Part shown: one piece after another, positions 40,465 to 48,946 of the stretch
Layout: the number at the start of each line of letters is the position of its first letter
Numbering within the stretch: the first letter of the stretch is position 1
NCBI RefSeq assembly: GCF_039534975.1
Contig: NZ_BAAAWH010000001.1
Location: 62,001 to 126,000 of the forward strand
Reading direction: 5' to 3'
Length of the DNA: 64,000 nucleotides
Origin: Microbacterium terregens
Lineage (GTDB): Bacteria; Actinomycetota; Actinomycetes; Actinomycetales; Microbacteriaceae
The notes under the pieces: generated by a model
The model's database searches: none
What the model was told of the DNA's origin: nothing
The model's input: only the letters and a program-made list of their open reading frames with translations
Program-made: the position numbers and the translations under genes

Positions 40465-41643
40465 CTAGAGCCGCTCGATGATCGTGGCGTTGGCCATGCC
40501 GCCGCCCTCGCACATCGTCTGCAGGCCGTACCGCCCCCCGGTCGCCTCGAGATTCGCGAGCAGCGTTCCGAGCAGTCGCGTGCCCGACGAGCCGAGGGCA
40601 TGACCGAGCGCGATCGCGCCGCCCCACGGGTTGAGCCGGTCGGGGTCCGCGCGCAGCTCGTTCGCCCACGCCAGCGGGACCGACGCGAACGCCTCGTTCA
40701 CCTCGTATGCATCGAGGTCGTCGATCGACAGGCCGCTGCGCTCGAGGATCCGGCGTGTCGCGGGGATGGGTCCGGTGAGCATGTACACCGGGTCGTCACC
40801 GACGACCGCGAACGCGTGGAACCGGGCGCGCGGGGTCAGCCCCAGCTCGATCGCCTTCTCCTCGCTCATGATCAGCGCGGCGGAGGCCCCGTCGGTGAGC
40901 GGCGAGGAGTTACCCGGCGTGATCCGCCAGTCCAATTCCGGAAAGCGTGCGGCGAGGTCGTCCGTGCGGAACGCGGGATTCAAGCCGCGCAGTCCGTCGA
41001 GCGTGGTGCCCGCACGCACGGTCTCGTCGGTCGTGACCACGCCGCCACCGTCGGCGGCCACCGCGAGCAGCTGCGAATCGAACAGACCTCGGGATGCCGC
41101 ATCCGCCGCCCTGCGATGCGACTCCGCCGAGTAGGCGTCCAGCACATCCCGAGACAGACCCCATTTCTGGGCGATCAGCTCGGCGGAGACGCCCTGGTTG
41201 ATCAGGCCGTCGGGGTAGCGCTCGTCCAGCAGCCGCGACCGGGATCCCCCGGCACGCGATGAGCCGAGCGGCACGCGGCTCATCGATTCCACGCCGCCCG
41301 CGATCACGATGTCGTAGGCGCCGGCGATCACTCCCTGCGCGGCGAAGTGAGCCGCCTGCTGGCTGGACCCGCACTGCCGGTCGATCGTGACTGCCGGGAC
41401 GGTCTCGTCGAAACCGGCGGCGAGCACCGCCTGACGCGCGATGTTCATCGCCTGATCGCCGACCTGACTGACGCACCCGAGCAGCACGTCGTCGATCTGC
41501 CGCGATTCGAGCCCGTTGCGCTCGAGGATGGATCGCAGCACTCCGGCAGCGAGGTCGACCGGGTGGACGCTCGAGAGCGCTCCTCCGGGCTTGCCTCGGC
41601 CGGACGGCGTTCGGACGACGTCGACGAGAACGGCGGTGGGCAT
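40465..41643 (-). CDS. acetyl-CoA acetyltransferase / 3-ketoacyl-CoA thiolase
   Basis: A 392-residue thiolase. The acyl-accepting Cys91 lies in DRQCGSSQQAAHFAA; VIAGGVESMSRVPLGS, NEAFASVPLAW, the His in GGAIALGHALGSSGTR and the second Cys in MCEGGGMANATI complete the site. It cleaves 3-ketoacyl-CoA or condenses acetyl-CoA. Follows prpC by 33 bp on the same strand; it may release propionyl-CoA that enters the methylcitrate cycle. Confidence 0.88.
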   Translation of the reverse strand: MPTAVLVDVVRTPSGRGKPGGALSSVHPVDLAAGVLRSILERNGLESRQIDDVLLGCVSQVGDQAMNIARQAVLAAGFDETVPAVTIDRQCGSSQQAAHFAAQGVIAGAYDIVIAGGVESMSRVPLGSSRAGGSRSRLLDERYPDGLINQGVSAELIAQKWGLSRDVLDAYSAESHRRAADAASRGLFDSQLLAVAADGGGVVTTDETVRAGTTLDGLRGLNPAFRTDDLAARFPELDWRITPGNSSPLTDGASAALIMSEEKAIELGLTPRARFHAFAVVGDDPVYMLTGPIPATRRILERSGLSIDDLDAYEVNEAFASVPLAWANELRADPDRLNPWGGAIALGHALGSSGTRLLGTLLANLEATGGRYGLQTMCEGGGMANATIIERL

Positions 41644-41676
41644 GTCAGCTCCTCAGTGATGGATGTTCGGCCGTGC

Positions 41677-42849
41677 TCAGCCCGTCGCTTCGGCAGGCCT
41701 TTCCAGGGTGACCTCGGCCTCGGCATCCGGAACATAGCCCGGGATGTGCCGCTCGTCGGGACCGTTGTAGGCCGACAGCGGGCGGATGAGGGCGTTGGAT
41801 GCCGCCTGTTCCATGATGTGCGCGGTCCAGCCGGTGACGCGCGACGCGACGAACAGGGGCGTGAAGGTCTGCGTGTCGAACCCCATCAGGTTGTACGACG
41901 GACCGGACGGGTAGTCGAGGTTCGGGTAGATGCCCTTGCGCGAGACGAACTCGGACTCGAGCGTGTCGTACAGCGCCGCCAGGTCGGGGGCGTCGTAGTG
42001 GTCCACGAGCGTGTCGAGCGCGGCCTTCATCGTCGGGACGCGCGAGTCGCCGTGCTTGTAGACGCGGTGTCCGAACCCCATGATCTTGCGCTTCTCGGCG
42101 AGCGCCGTGTCGAGCCAGGGCGAGACGTTCTCGGCCGATCCGATCTCGTCGAAGATGTGCATGACAGCCTCGTTGGCCCCGCCGTGGAGGGGACCCTTGA
42201 GCGCACCGATGGCACCCACGACGGCCGAGTAGAGGTCGGCGATGGTGCTCGTGATGACTCGCGCGGTGAAGGTAGAGGCGTTGAACGAGTGCTCGGCGTA
42301 CAGGATCATCGAGACGTTGAACGCATGCGCGACGACCGGGTCCGGGATCTCGCCGAAGGTCATCCAGAGGAAGTTCTGCGAGTAGTCCAGGTCCTCGCGG
42401 GGATCGATCAGTTCCTGCCCCCTGCGGCGGCGCTGGTCGTAGGCGACCATGGCGGGCAGCTTCGCGAAGAGGCGCTTGGATTTGGCGAGGTCGGACTCGC
42501 GGGAGTTGTCGAAGGCGGCGGGATCGGATGCGCCGGCCAGCGAGACCGCGGTGCGCAGGACGTCCATCGGGTGCGCCGTCAGCGGCACCAGGTCGATCGC
42601 CTGCTTGACGTTCTCATCCAGCGTGCGGTCCGCGCGCTCCTCGGCAACGAACGCGGCCAGCTGCGCGTCCGTCGGCAGTTCGCCGTACCAGAGCAGGTAG
42701 GCGACGGCCTCGAAGGACTGCGTGGCCGCCAGCTCCTGCACCGGGTAGCCGCGATACAGCAGGCTGTTGGTCTCGGGATTGACCTTGCTCACCGCGGTGT
42801 AGTCGACGGTGACCCCGGCCAGGCCCTTCTTGATGTCTGGTTCAGTCAT
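41677..42849 (-). CDS. prpC: 2-methylcitrate synthase / citrate synthase
   Basis: A 390-residue small-type citrate synthase. Catalytic His residues are seen in GPLHGGANEAVM and MGFGHRVYKHGDSR, and the Asp in MGFDTQTFTPLFVASRVTGW. The neighbouring prpB and prpD identify it as methylcitrate synthase condensing propionyl-CoA with oxaloacetate. Length and start (ATG 42849, preceded by GAGCA) are typical. A short palindrome separates it from prpB. Confidence 0.9.
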   Translation of the reverse strand: MTEPDIKKGLAGVTVDYTAVSKVNPETNSLLYRGYPVQELAATQSFEAVAYLLWYGELPTDAQLAAFVAEERADRTLDENVKQAIDLVPLTAHPMDVLRTAVSLAGASDPAAFDNSRESDLAKSKRLFAKLPAMVAYDQRRRRGQELIDPREDLDYSQNFLWMTFGEIPDPVVAHAFNVSMILYAEHSFNASTFTARVITSTIADLYSAVVGAIGALKGPLHGGANEAVMHIFDEIGSAENVSPWLDTALAEKRKIMGFGHRVYKHGDSRVPTMKAALDTLVDHYDAPDLAALYDTLESEFVSRKGIYPNLDYPSGPSYNLMGFDTQTFTPLFVASRVTGWTAHIMEQAASNALIRPLSAYNGPDERHIPGYVPDAEAEVTLERPAEATG

Positions 42850-42871
42850 GCTCTGCTCTCTTCGGACGACC

Positions 42872-42916
42872 CTCCCCTGTCACAACACGCCCGAATGGGG
42901 AGCGGATCGTGACAGC
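42872..42916. repeat. palindrome of the CTGTCrCAA family between prpB and prpC
   Basis: CTCCCCTGTCACAA and TCGTGACAGCTGAG flank about 21 bases. Same core as the 30.8 and 37.6 kb copies. It ends near the prpB stop and may act as attenuator or stabiliser. Confidence 0.65.
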
Positions 42917-42928
42917 TGAGCGGTCAGG

Positions 42929-43828
42929 TCAGCGGGTGATCTGGAAGTCGAACACCGAGGTGTCGAAGTGGTTGTAGCCCTCGTAATCGATCAGTTCGTA
43001 GAGATCCGCACGGTGCTGCATCTCCCCGAGCGTGGAGGTGAGGTGGCCCTCATCGATCAGCGTATCCAGCCCACGGCCGGCCGCGCCCATCGCGATGCGC
43101 AGCAGCGACACCGGCCAGATGACGATGTTCACCCCGACGTTGCGCAGCTGGTCGACCGAGAACAGGTCGCTCTTGCCGAACTCGGTCATGTTCGCGAGGA
43201 TCGGCACGTCGACCGCGGCGCGGACAGCGGCGAACTCCTCCAGCGAGCGCATCGCCTCGGGGAAGATCGCGTCGGCCCCGGCATCCACCAGCGTCTTCGC
43301 CCTGTCGACCGCGGCATCCAGCCCATCGACCGCGCGGATATCGGTGCGCGCCATGATCAGGAAGTTCGGGTCTCGGCGGGCGTCGACGGCCGCGCGGATG
43401 CGTTTGACGGCGGTGTCCTGGTCGACGACCGCTTTGCCGTCCAGGTGGCCGCAGCGCTTCGGGTTGACCTGGTCCTCGATGTGCGCGCCGGCCAGGCCGG
43501 CGTCCTCGAGCGTCTGGATCGTGCGGGCGACGTTCATCGGCTCGCCGAAGCCCGTGTCGGCGTCGATGATCGCCGGCAGCTCGGTCATCCGCGCGATCTG
43601 CTGCCCGCGGCCGGCGACCTCGGTGAGCGTGGTCAGGCCGATGTCGGGCAGGCCCAGGTCGGCGGCCAGGACAGCACCGGAGATGTAGACGCCCTCGAAC
43701 CCCTTCTGCTCGATCAGGCGCGCGCTCAGCGGGTTGAACGCGCCCGGGAAGCGCAGCAGCTCGCCGGAGGCGAGCCGCTCGCGGAACAGCCGGCGCTTCT
43801 CGGCGGCGGGCGTGGTGGCGTACAGCAT
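42929..43828 (-). CDS. prpB: methylisocitrate lyase
   Basis: A 299-residue isocitrate-lyase superfamily enzyme: PGAFNPLSARLIEQKGF, IDADTGFGEP with metal-binding Asp residues, and the active-site Cys in NPKRCGHLDGK. It splits methylisocitrate to pyruvate and succinate. ATG 43828 has GGGAGCA upstream; a longer frame would run through the palindrome at 43847-43934 and is rejected. Confidence 0.92.
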   Translation of the reverse strand: MLYATTPAAEKRRLFRERLASGELLRFPGAFNPLSARLIEQKGFEGVYISGAVLAADLGLPDIGLTTLTEVAGRGQQIARMTELPAIIDADTGFGEPMNVARTIQTLEDAGLAGAHIEDQVNPKRCGHLDGKAVVDQDTAVKRIRAAVDARRDPNFLIMARTDIRAVDGLDAAVDRAKTLVDAGADAIFPEAMRSLEEFAAVRAAVDVPILANMTEFGKSDLFSVDQLRNVGVNIVIWPVSLLRIAMGAAGRGLDTLIDEGHLTSTLGEMQHRADLYELIDYEGYNHFDTSVFDFQITR

Positions 43829-43846
43829 CAGTTGCTCCCGTCCGGT

Positions 43847-43934
43847 TGTGCACAACGTCGCCGATGCGCGGAGCGCGGGCGGGTTGCGGCCCTCGCGCGG
43901 GCCGTGCGGCTGCGGATCAGCGACGTTGTGCACA
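43847..43934. repeat. long palindrome between prpD and prpB
   Basis: Arms TGTGCACAACGTCGCCGAT and ATCAGCGACGTTGTGCACA pair at 18 of 19 positions around a 50-base GC-rich loop, filling most of the 114-bp gap. Different sequence family from the other palindromes. Could stabilise or attenuate the polycistronic message. Confidence 0.8.
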
Positions 43935-43942
43935 GACGCATG

Positions 43943-45484
43943 TCAGAACAGTCCCTTGGGGGCCGGGGCGTTGGCCAGGACGCCGCGCTTGGCGACGATC
44001 GTCAGCTGCTGCACCTCGTCGGCGCTGAGCTCGGGCAGGCGCTCGGCCAGCTCGAGGAAGCGCTCGATCTCCTCCGGCTCCAGCACCGGCTCGGCGAGCA
44101 TCCGGAACTTGCGGATGTAGTCCTCGCGGGCGAACGGGCGCGCGCCGAGCGGGTGCGCGTCGGCGACGGCGATCTCGTCCGTGATCTCGCTGCCGTCCGC
44201 GAACCGGATCACGACGCGGCCGCCGAAGGCCTTCTCGTTCGGGTCCTCGGAGTGGTAGCGGCGCGTCCACTCGTCGTCCTCGGCGGTGGTGACCTTCTGC
44301 CAGAGCTCGACCGTGTCCTCCCGACCAGCGCGTTCGGGTGCGTAGGAGTCGACGTGGTGCCAGGCGCCGTCCTGGAGGGCGACGGTGAAGATGTACGGGA
44401 TGGAGTGGTCGAGCGTCTCACGAGAGGCGGTCGGGTCGTACTTCTGCGGGTCGTTGGCGCCCGATCCGATCACGTAGTGCGTGTGGTGGCTCGTGTGCAG
44501 CACCACCGACTCGATGTCCTGGCCGTCCGGCCCCTTGCCCTCCCGCAGCGATGGATTCTCGTTGCCGAGCTTGCGGGCCAGGTCGATCCACGCCTGCGCC
44601 TGATACTCCGCCGAGTGCTCCTTCGTATAGGAGTCCAGGATGCCGCGCTTCGGCTCGCCGTCGGCGGGAAGCGGCACCTCGTACGTGGCGTCGGGTCCGT
44701 CCAGCATCCAGGCGATCACACCGTCTTCGCCCTCGTAGATCGGGCTGGGCGAGGTCTCACCGCGCATCGCGCGGTCGACCGCCTCGACGGCCATCTTGCC
44801 GGCGAACGCGGGGGCGTGCGCCTTCCACGTGGAGATCTCGCCCTTGCGCGACTGGCGGGTGGCCGTGGTGGTGTGCAGGGCCTGGCCGACCGCCTGGTAG
44901 ATCGTCTCGACCGGCAGGCCGAGCAGCGTGCCGATGCCGGCGGCGGCCGACGGGCCGAGGTGCGCGACGTGATCGATCTTGTGCTTGTGCAGCGAGATCG
45001 CCTTGACCAGGTCGATCTGGATCTCATACCCGGTCGCGATCGCACGCACCAGCGCCGCGCCGTCCGACCCGACGTGCTGCGCGACGGCGACGATCGGCGG
45101 AATGTTGTCGCCCGGGTGCGAGTACTCGGCGGCCAGGAACGTGTCGTGGTAGTCGAGTTCGCGCACGGCGACCCCGTTCGCCCACGCGGCCCACTCGGGG
45201 CTCGTGCGCCGCTCGATGCTGCATCCGAAGATGGTCGCGCCCTTGCCGCTGATCGACACGGCGTGATCGAGCGCCTGCTGGCGGGCGGCGCTCACGGGCG
45301 CGCGCGTGATGGATGCCGCGGCCACGGCCGCGTTGTCGATCACGCGGTTGATGATCATGTCCACGACGTCGGAATCGACCTCGACGGGGTCGGCTGCGAC
45401 CTCGGCGATGCGCCAGGCCAGCTGTCCCTCACGGGCGAGGTCTTCGTCGCTGCGGTGGACGCGGAGGTGGTGGTTCACAGTCAT
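43943..45484 (-). CDS. prpD: 2-methylcitrate dehydratase
   Basis: A 513-residue MmgE/PrpD-family protein: [49 protein letters not shown] [20 protein letters not shown] and [19 protein letters not shown] region. It dehydrates 2-methylcitrate without an Fe-S cluster. Its ATG overlaps the stop of the GntR gene (ATGA), so regulator and first cycle gene are co-translated. Confidence 0.92.
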   Translation of the reverse strand: MTVNHHLRVHRSDEDLAREGQLAWRIAEVAADPVEVDSDVVDMIINRVIDNAAVAAASITRAPVSAARQQALDHAVSISGKGATIFGCSIERRTSPEWAAWANGVAVRELDYHDTFLAAEYSHPGDNIPPIVAVAQHVGSDGAALVRAIATGYEIQIDLVKAISLHKHKIDHVAHLGPSAAAGIGTLLGLPVETIYQAVGQALHTTTATRQSRKGEISTWKAHAPAFAGKMAVEAVDRAMRGETSPSPIYEGEDGVIAWMLDGPDATYEVPLPADGEPKRGILDSYTKEHSAEYQAQAWIDLARKLGNENPSLREGKGPDGQDIESVVLHTSHHTHYVIGSGANDPQKYDPTASRETLDHSIPYIFTVALQDGAWHHVDSYAPERAGREDTVELWQKVTTAEDDEWTRRYHSEDPNEKAFGGRVVIRFADGSEITDEIAVADAHPLGARPFAREDYIRKFRMLAEPVLEPEEIERFLELAERLPELSADEVQQLTIVAKRGVLANAPAPKGLF

Positions 45485-46164
45485 GCTGCTCCTTCGGTGA
45501 TTGAGCCTGCCGAAATCTCGGTGTCGTCGTTCTGCGCACCCTCGACGGACGCGAGGATCGCGGCCAGCGCGTTGTGCAGGTGCACGTGGGTCGCATGCGC
45601 GGCCAGTTCAGCGTCGTGCGCAGCGATCGCCGACGCGATCAGACGATGCTCCGCCACGGATGCCGCCAGCCGGCTGGGATTGTCGCGTGCGAGTCGCCGC
45701 ACCCGCACGAGGTGGGTCCGGACGGTCCGCAGCGCAGAGGAGAGGTAGTCGTTGCCGACCGCGGCGTCCAGCTCGCCGTCGAAACGGGCGATGAGCGCGT
45801 AGTACGCGTCCAGTCCCTGCTGCCCGTTCAGGCGGGCTCCGGCGAACTCGTCGGCGAGCGCGGCGAAGGCCGCGGCGTCGGCCCGCTCGGCCGCCACCCG
45901 CGCTGCGGTCTCCTCGAGCGCGCGGCGCAGCCCGAAGAGGGCGCGGATGTCGTCGGCGTCCACGTCGGTGACGACGGTCACGCGCGCGGACTGCTGCGTG
46001 ACCAGGCCGTCGGCGGCCAGGCGGCCGAGGGCTTCGCGCAGGGGTGTGCGGCTCACGCCGAGGCGTACCGCCTGCTCGACTTCGCCCAGCACGGCGCCCG
46101 GCGCAAGCGCGCCGGATTGGATCTCGTCCAGCAGCGTGCGGTAGGCGCGGTCGCTTGCTCTCAT
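45481..46164 (-). CDS. GntR/FadR-type regulator of the methylcitrate operon
   Basis: A 227-residue regulator: winged helix [44 protein letters not shown], then an all-helical FCD-type effector domain with Asp/His metal-ligand candidates. ATG 46164 follows GAGGAGG; the longer frame runs through the operator. First gene of the prp operon, so it most likely controls itself and prpDBC in response to a methylcitrate-cycle intermediate (inference). Confidence 0.87.
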   Translation of the reverse strand: MRASDRAYRTLLDEIQSGALAPGAVLGEVEQAVRLGVSRTPLREALGRLAADGLVTQQSARVTVVTDVDADDIRALFGLRRALEETAARVAAERADAAAFAALADEFAGARLNGQQGLDAYYALIARFDGELDAAVGNDYLSSALRTVRTHLVRVRRLARDNPSRLAASVAEHRLIASAIAAHDAELAAHATHVHLHNALAAILASVEGAQNDDTEISAGSITEGAA

Positions 46165-46196
46165 CACACGCCTCCTCACCCAGCCTGAGGCCTTAT

Positions 46197-46256
46197 TGTA
46201 TACACAGAAGGCTGATCGCTGCACCTGAGCGAGTGACGGCGGCTTTTCCGTATACA
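46197..46256. promoter_or_regulatory. paired GTATACA sites upstream of gntR-prp operon
   Basis: TGTATACA at 46197-46204 and CGTATACA at 46249-46256, 52 bp apart. The proximal site overlaps a leftward -10 TACAAT. GntR-family operators often have a GTATAC core, and paired sites permit looping or cooperative binding. Confidence 0.6.
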
Positions 46257-46400
46257 CTGGCCGCAGCGCCCAGCCCTCCCGCCGCACCGCTCGCGAGCGG
46301 TGGTGCAGGCTCGGAAATGGCTGCTGCTCGCCGTCTCGGGATCAGTGCGGCCGCAGGGGATCCGGGCACGAGCGCCGCCCCGGCCGAGCCGGCGCGGACG

Positions 46401-46406
46401 TAACCT
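46401..46406 (+). promoter_or_regulatory. leaderless -10 element
   Basis: TAACCT, six bases, then GTG 46413. Confidence 0.45.
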
Positions 46407-46412
46407 GGATGC

Positions 46413-47228
46413 GTGGCAGAGGTCCCGGCCGGCGACGCTCCGCACGCCGAGCGCAGCGAGCTCGATGTGCTGCGCAGGCGTGCGTACGGACCGGATGCCG
46501 ACATCTTCGACGATCCCCGCGCGGTGTCCCGCCTGAGCGCGCTCGAAGAGCGCGCGCGGATGCGCCGGGAGCTCTCGGCAGCGGCATCCGACGAAACCGG
46601 CCGACCCCCCGTCCCCACGATCGCCGCGCCGGAGACGCCGGCACCGGATGCCGGGGTCGTCCCCGCATCCGTGCCGGTCGCACGGTCGACCGGTCGGCGG
46701 CCACGCGGGCATACCGCGCTGCTGGCGGGCACGGCGGTCCTCGCCGTCGTGCTGGGTGCGGCGGCGTGGGGTTCGCATCGGTTCGAGACGCTTCCGTCCG
46801 GCTACGCCAAGACCGCGGCGGTCGCGCTGGAGAACCGGGCATTGTCGTACGAGGTCGGATACGAGCGGTACCTCGACGGCCTGCGCGATCAGCTGCTGGC
46901 GGCGCCGGGGATGCAGCAGATCGCCGGCCGGCTCATCCGCGAGCAGCTCCGCCCGTACGGCGCGCTGTACGGGCGGAGCGTGGGCGTCGGGCCGACCGTC
47001 GATGCGCAGATCTGCATGGTCGTCGTGGGCGACCCGGAGCCGTCGATCGCGTGCGTCCCGGTCGACGGCGCACGGTCCGATCCCGTGTCGGTGGTGCTGC
47101 CGTCCGGTCACGCCGGTTCGGCCGGCGAGAACACGGCACCCGAGAAGCCGGTCAGATACACGCTCCTGCCGAGCGGCGGCGTGGTCGCCGTGCCGGCATC
47201 CGCCGTCCCGCCGCCGGGATGGCAATGA
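46413..47228 (+). CDS. single-pass membrane protein, function unknown
   Basis: A 271-residue protein. Residues 1-100 are cytoplasmic, charged then Pro/Ala-rich; one membrane helix (TALLAGTAVLAVVLGAAAW) follows; the exported domain of about 150 residues has two cysteines (in AQICMVVV and SIACVPV). No family recognised. GTG 46413 is leaderless. Divergent from the prp operon, with no obvious link to propionate metabolism. Confidence 0.7.
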   Translation: MAEVPAGDAPHAERSELDVLRRRAYGPDADIFDDPRAVSRLSALEERARMRRELSAAASDETGRPPVPTIAAPETPAPDAGVVPASVPVARSTGRRPRGHTALLAGTAVLAVVLGAAAWGSHRFETLPSGYAKTAAVALENRALSYEVGYERYLDGLRDQLLAAPGMQQIAGRLIREQLRPYGALYGRSVGVGPTVDAQICMVVVGDPEPSIACVPVDGARSDPVSVVLPSGHAGSAGENTAPEKPVRYTLLPSGGVVAVPASAVPPPGWQ

Positions 47229-47281
47229 GCCCAGCGCGGTGAGGCGCCCTGCCCGCCGGGTCGGCAGTGAGCCGACCGCGC

Positions 47282-48391
47282 TCAATCCCGGCCGATGACC
47301 TCCAGCGCGTCCGCCAGCGCTTCGGCGAACCGATCGATGTCGGCGGGCGTGTTGTAGAAGTAGGGCGAGACGAGAACCCGCCCCTCCTTGTCGGAGACGG
47401 AGACTTTTCGCCGCGCCATCTCACCTGCGACGCGGGTGGAGTCGGGAACGTCGAATCCGATGATCCCGGCGCGCGCGTGAGCCGGGGTGACCGGGGCGAT
47501 GCCCAGCCCGCCCAGGGCCTCGATCGTTCGCGCGGTGAGGTCCTCGACCTGACCGTGGATCCGATCCCAGCCCAGTTCCTCGAGGTACCCGAGGGTCGCA
47601 TCGAGCACGTACAGCCCCGGGACGTTCGGCGCGGCGTAGGCGAAGGACGTGCTCGGCGCCGGATTGGCGTAGCTGCGGAAGATCGGAGTCAGCATGCTGC
47701 GCGCGCGTTCCCGGAAGACGCCCACGGCGGTTCCGAAACCGGAGAGCATCCACTTGAACATGCCCGCGCCGTACACGTCGACGTACGCAAGGTCGACCGG
47801 CGTCGCTCCGAGGGCCTGGATTCCGTCCACGATGAGCAGTGCGTCCACCTCGCGGCACGCCTTGCCCAGCCGTGTCAGGTCCACCTTGGTGCCGGTCCAG
47901 GGGTGCACGTGCGAGACGCTCAGCACACGCGTCCGCGGGGTGAGCGCGTCCAGCAGCTGCTGTTCCCGATCCGAGTTCGGATCGGGTTGCACCCGCACGT
48001 ATGTCACGCCCTGGGCCTGTGCCGCCTCCCACGGGAGGACGTTGCACGGGTACTCGTCGGCCATCCCGACGATGGTGTCGCCCGGCTGCCAGGCGACGCT
48101 GTGCGCGGCGAGGTTGATCACCTCGCTCGTGTTGCGGAAGAAGCCGACCTCGTCGACGGGAACCGAGAGCAGCCGCGCCATCCGCTCCCGTGCGCTCACC
48201 ACCGGCACCTGCCACAGCGACTGCGCGTCGCAGCCGAGCCCGGCGACGTCGAGGTAGTACTGACCCGCCGCCGTCGCGGCGCCGGGAAACGCCAGTCCCG
48301 TGCCCGCCGACTGCAGGTACACCCAGTCCGGGCGGTACGGGAAGTCCCGTCGCACCCGCTGCGTCCACTCGTCCGTACTCATTCCCGACAT
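47282..48391 (-). CDS. class V aminotransferase-fold PLP enzyme, paralogue 1
   Basis: A 369-residue PLP enzyme like cysteine desulfurase or isopenicillin N epimerase: VYLQSAGTGL, FFRNTSEVINLAAHSV, SVSHVHPWTG, VDGIQALGATPVDL and the PLP lysine in GAGMFKWMLSGFG. The desulfurase active-site Cys loop is not evident, which favours aminotransferase, epimerase or lyase chemistry. I chose ATG 48391, seven bases after TATGGT (leaderless); ATG 48382 is an alternative. Its close paralogue lies at 48947 on the other strand with a RidA gene between. Confidence 0.8.
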   Translation of the reverse strand: MSGMSTDEWTQRVRRDFPYRPDWVYLQSAGTGLAFPGAATAAGQYYLDVAGLGCDAQSLWQVPVVSARERMARLLSVPVDEVGFFRNTSEVINLAAHSVAWQPGDTIVGMADEYPCNVLPWEAAQAQGVTYVRVQPDPNSDREQQLLDALTPRTRVLSVSHVHPWTGTKVDLTRLGKACREVDALLIVDGIQALGATPVDLAYVDVYGAGMFKWMLSGFGTAVGVFRERARSMLTPIFRSYANPAPSTSFAYAAPNVPGLYVLDATLGYLEELGWDRIHGQVEDLTARTIEALGGLGIAPVTPAHARAGIIGFDVPDSTRVAGEMARRKVSVSDKEGRVLVSPYFYNTPADIDRFAEALADALEVIGRD

Positions 48392-48398
48392 TCGATCG

Positions 48399-48404
48399 AC
48401 CATA
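48399..48404 (-). promoter_or_regulatory. leaderless -10 element
   Basis: TATGGT on the minus strand, seven bases before ATG 48391. Confidence 0.4.
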
Positions 48405-48543
48405 CGAAGCCGGAGCGCGCGGGGCGACCGGTCTTCCGCCCCAAGGCAGGCTCGTATTCGGCATCCGGCGGTTCGGGTAGCGTCAGCCGGACCCCGGACC
48501 GCCACCATCGCGCGCCCCGCCTGAGCTGCCCAAGGAGACCCCC

Positions 48544-48936
48544 ATGAGGAAAGAGATCCGCGCCGAGAAGCTGCACCCGCCGATCGGTCACTACACCGAC
48601 GCCGTGGCTCACGGAAACCTCCTGTTCCTCTCCGGATGCGGTCCGACCGACAACGACCTGGCCGTCGTCGGCGGCGATGACGTCGTCGAGCAGATGCGAC
48701 AGGTGCTGGCCAACATGCGCACCGTACTCGAGGCGGCCGGGGCGACACCGCAAGACGTCGTCTCGATCACCACGTTCCTCACCGACATGGACGACCGCGG
48801 GAAGATCGCGCCGGTGGCCGCGGAGTTCTTCGGCACCGCTCGGCCGGCGAGCGCGACCGTCTCGGTCACCGCGCTGGCCGTCCCCGGCGCCAAGGTGGAG
48901 ATCAAGGCCGTCGCGTCCATCCCGAGCAACACCTGA
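48544..48936 (+). CDS. RidA family enamine/imine deaminase
   Basis: A 130-residue YjgF/RidA-fold protein: AVAHGNLLFLSGCGPTDN, DVVEQMRQVLANMRTVLEAAG, VVSITTFLTDMDDRGKIAPVAAEFFG and the conserved Arg in ARPASATVSV. It hydrolyses reactive enamine/imine intermediates released by PLP enzymes. AAGGAG precedes the ATG. Followed after 10 bp by a PLP enzyme gene, which makes that enzyme the likely source of its substrate. Confidence 0.87.
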   Translation: MRKEIRAEKLHPPIGHYTDAVAHGNLLFLSGCGPTDNDLAVVGGDDVVEQMRQVLANMRTVLEAAGATPQDVVSITTFLTDMDDRGKIAPVAAEFFGTARPASATVSVTALAVPGAKVEIKAVASIPSNT

Positions 48937-48946
48937 AGCCGTCGCC

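Noticed and set aside
42968..45748. 926-residue open frame on the plus strand
   Set aside because: Antisense to prpB, prpD and gntR, which have clear motifs; Arg/Val/Gly-rich composition typical of reverse-frame reading in high-GC DNA.
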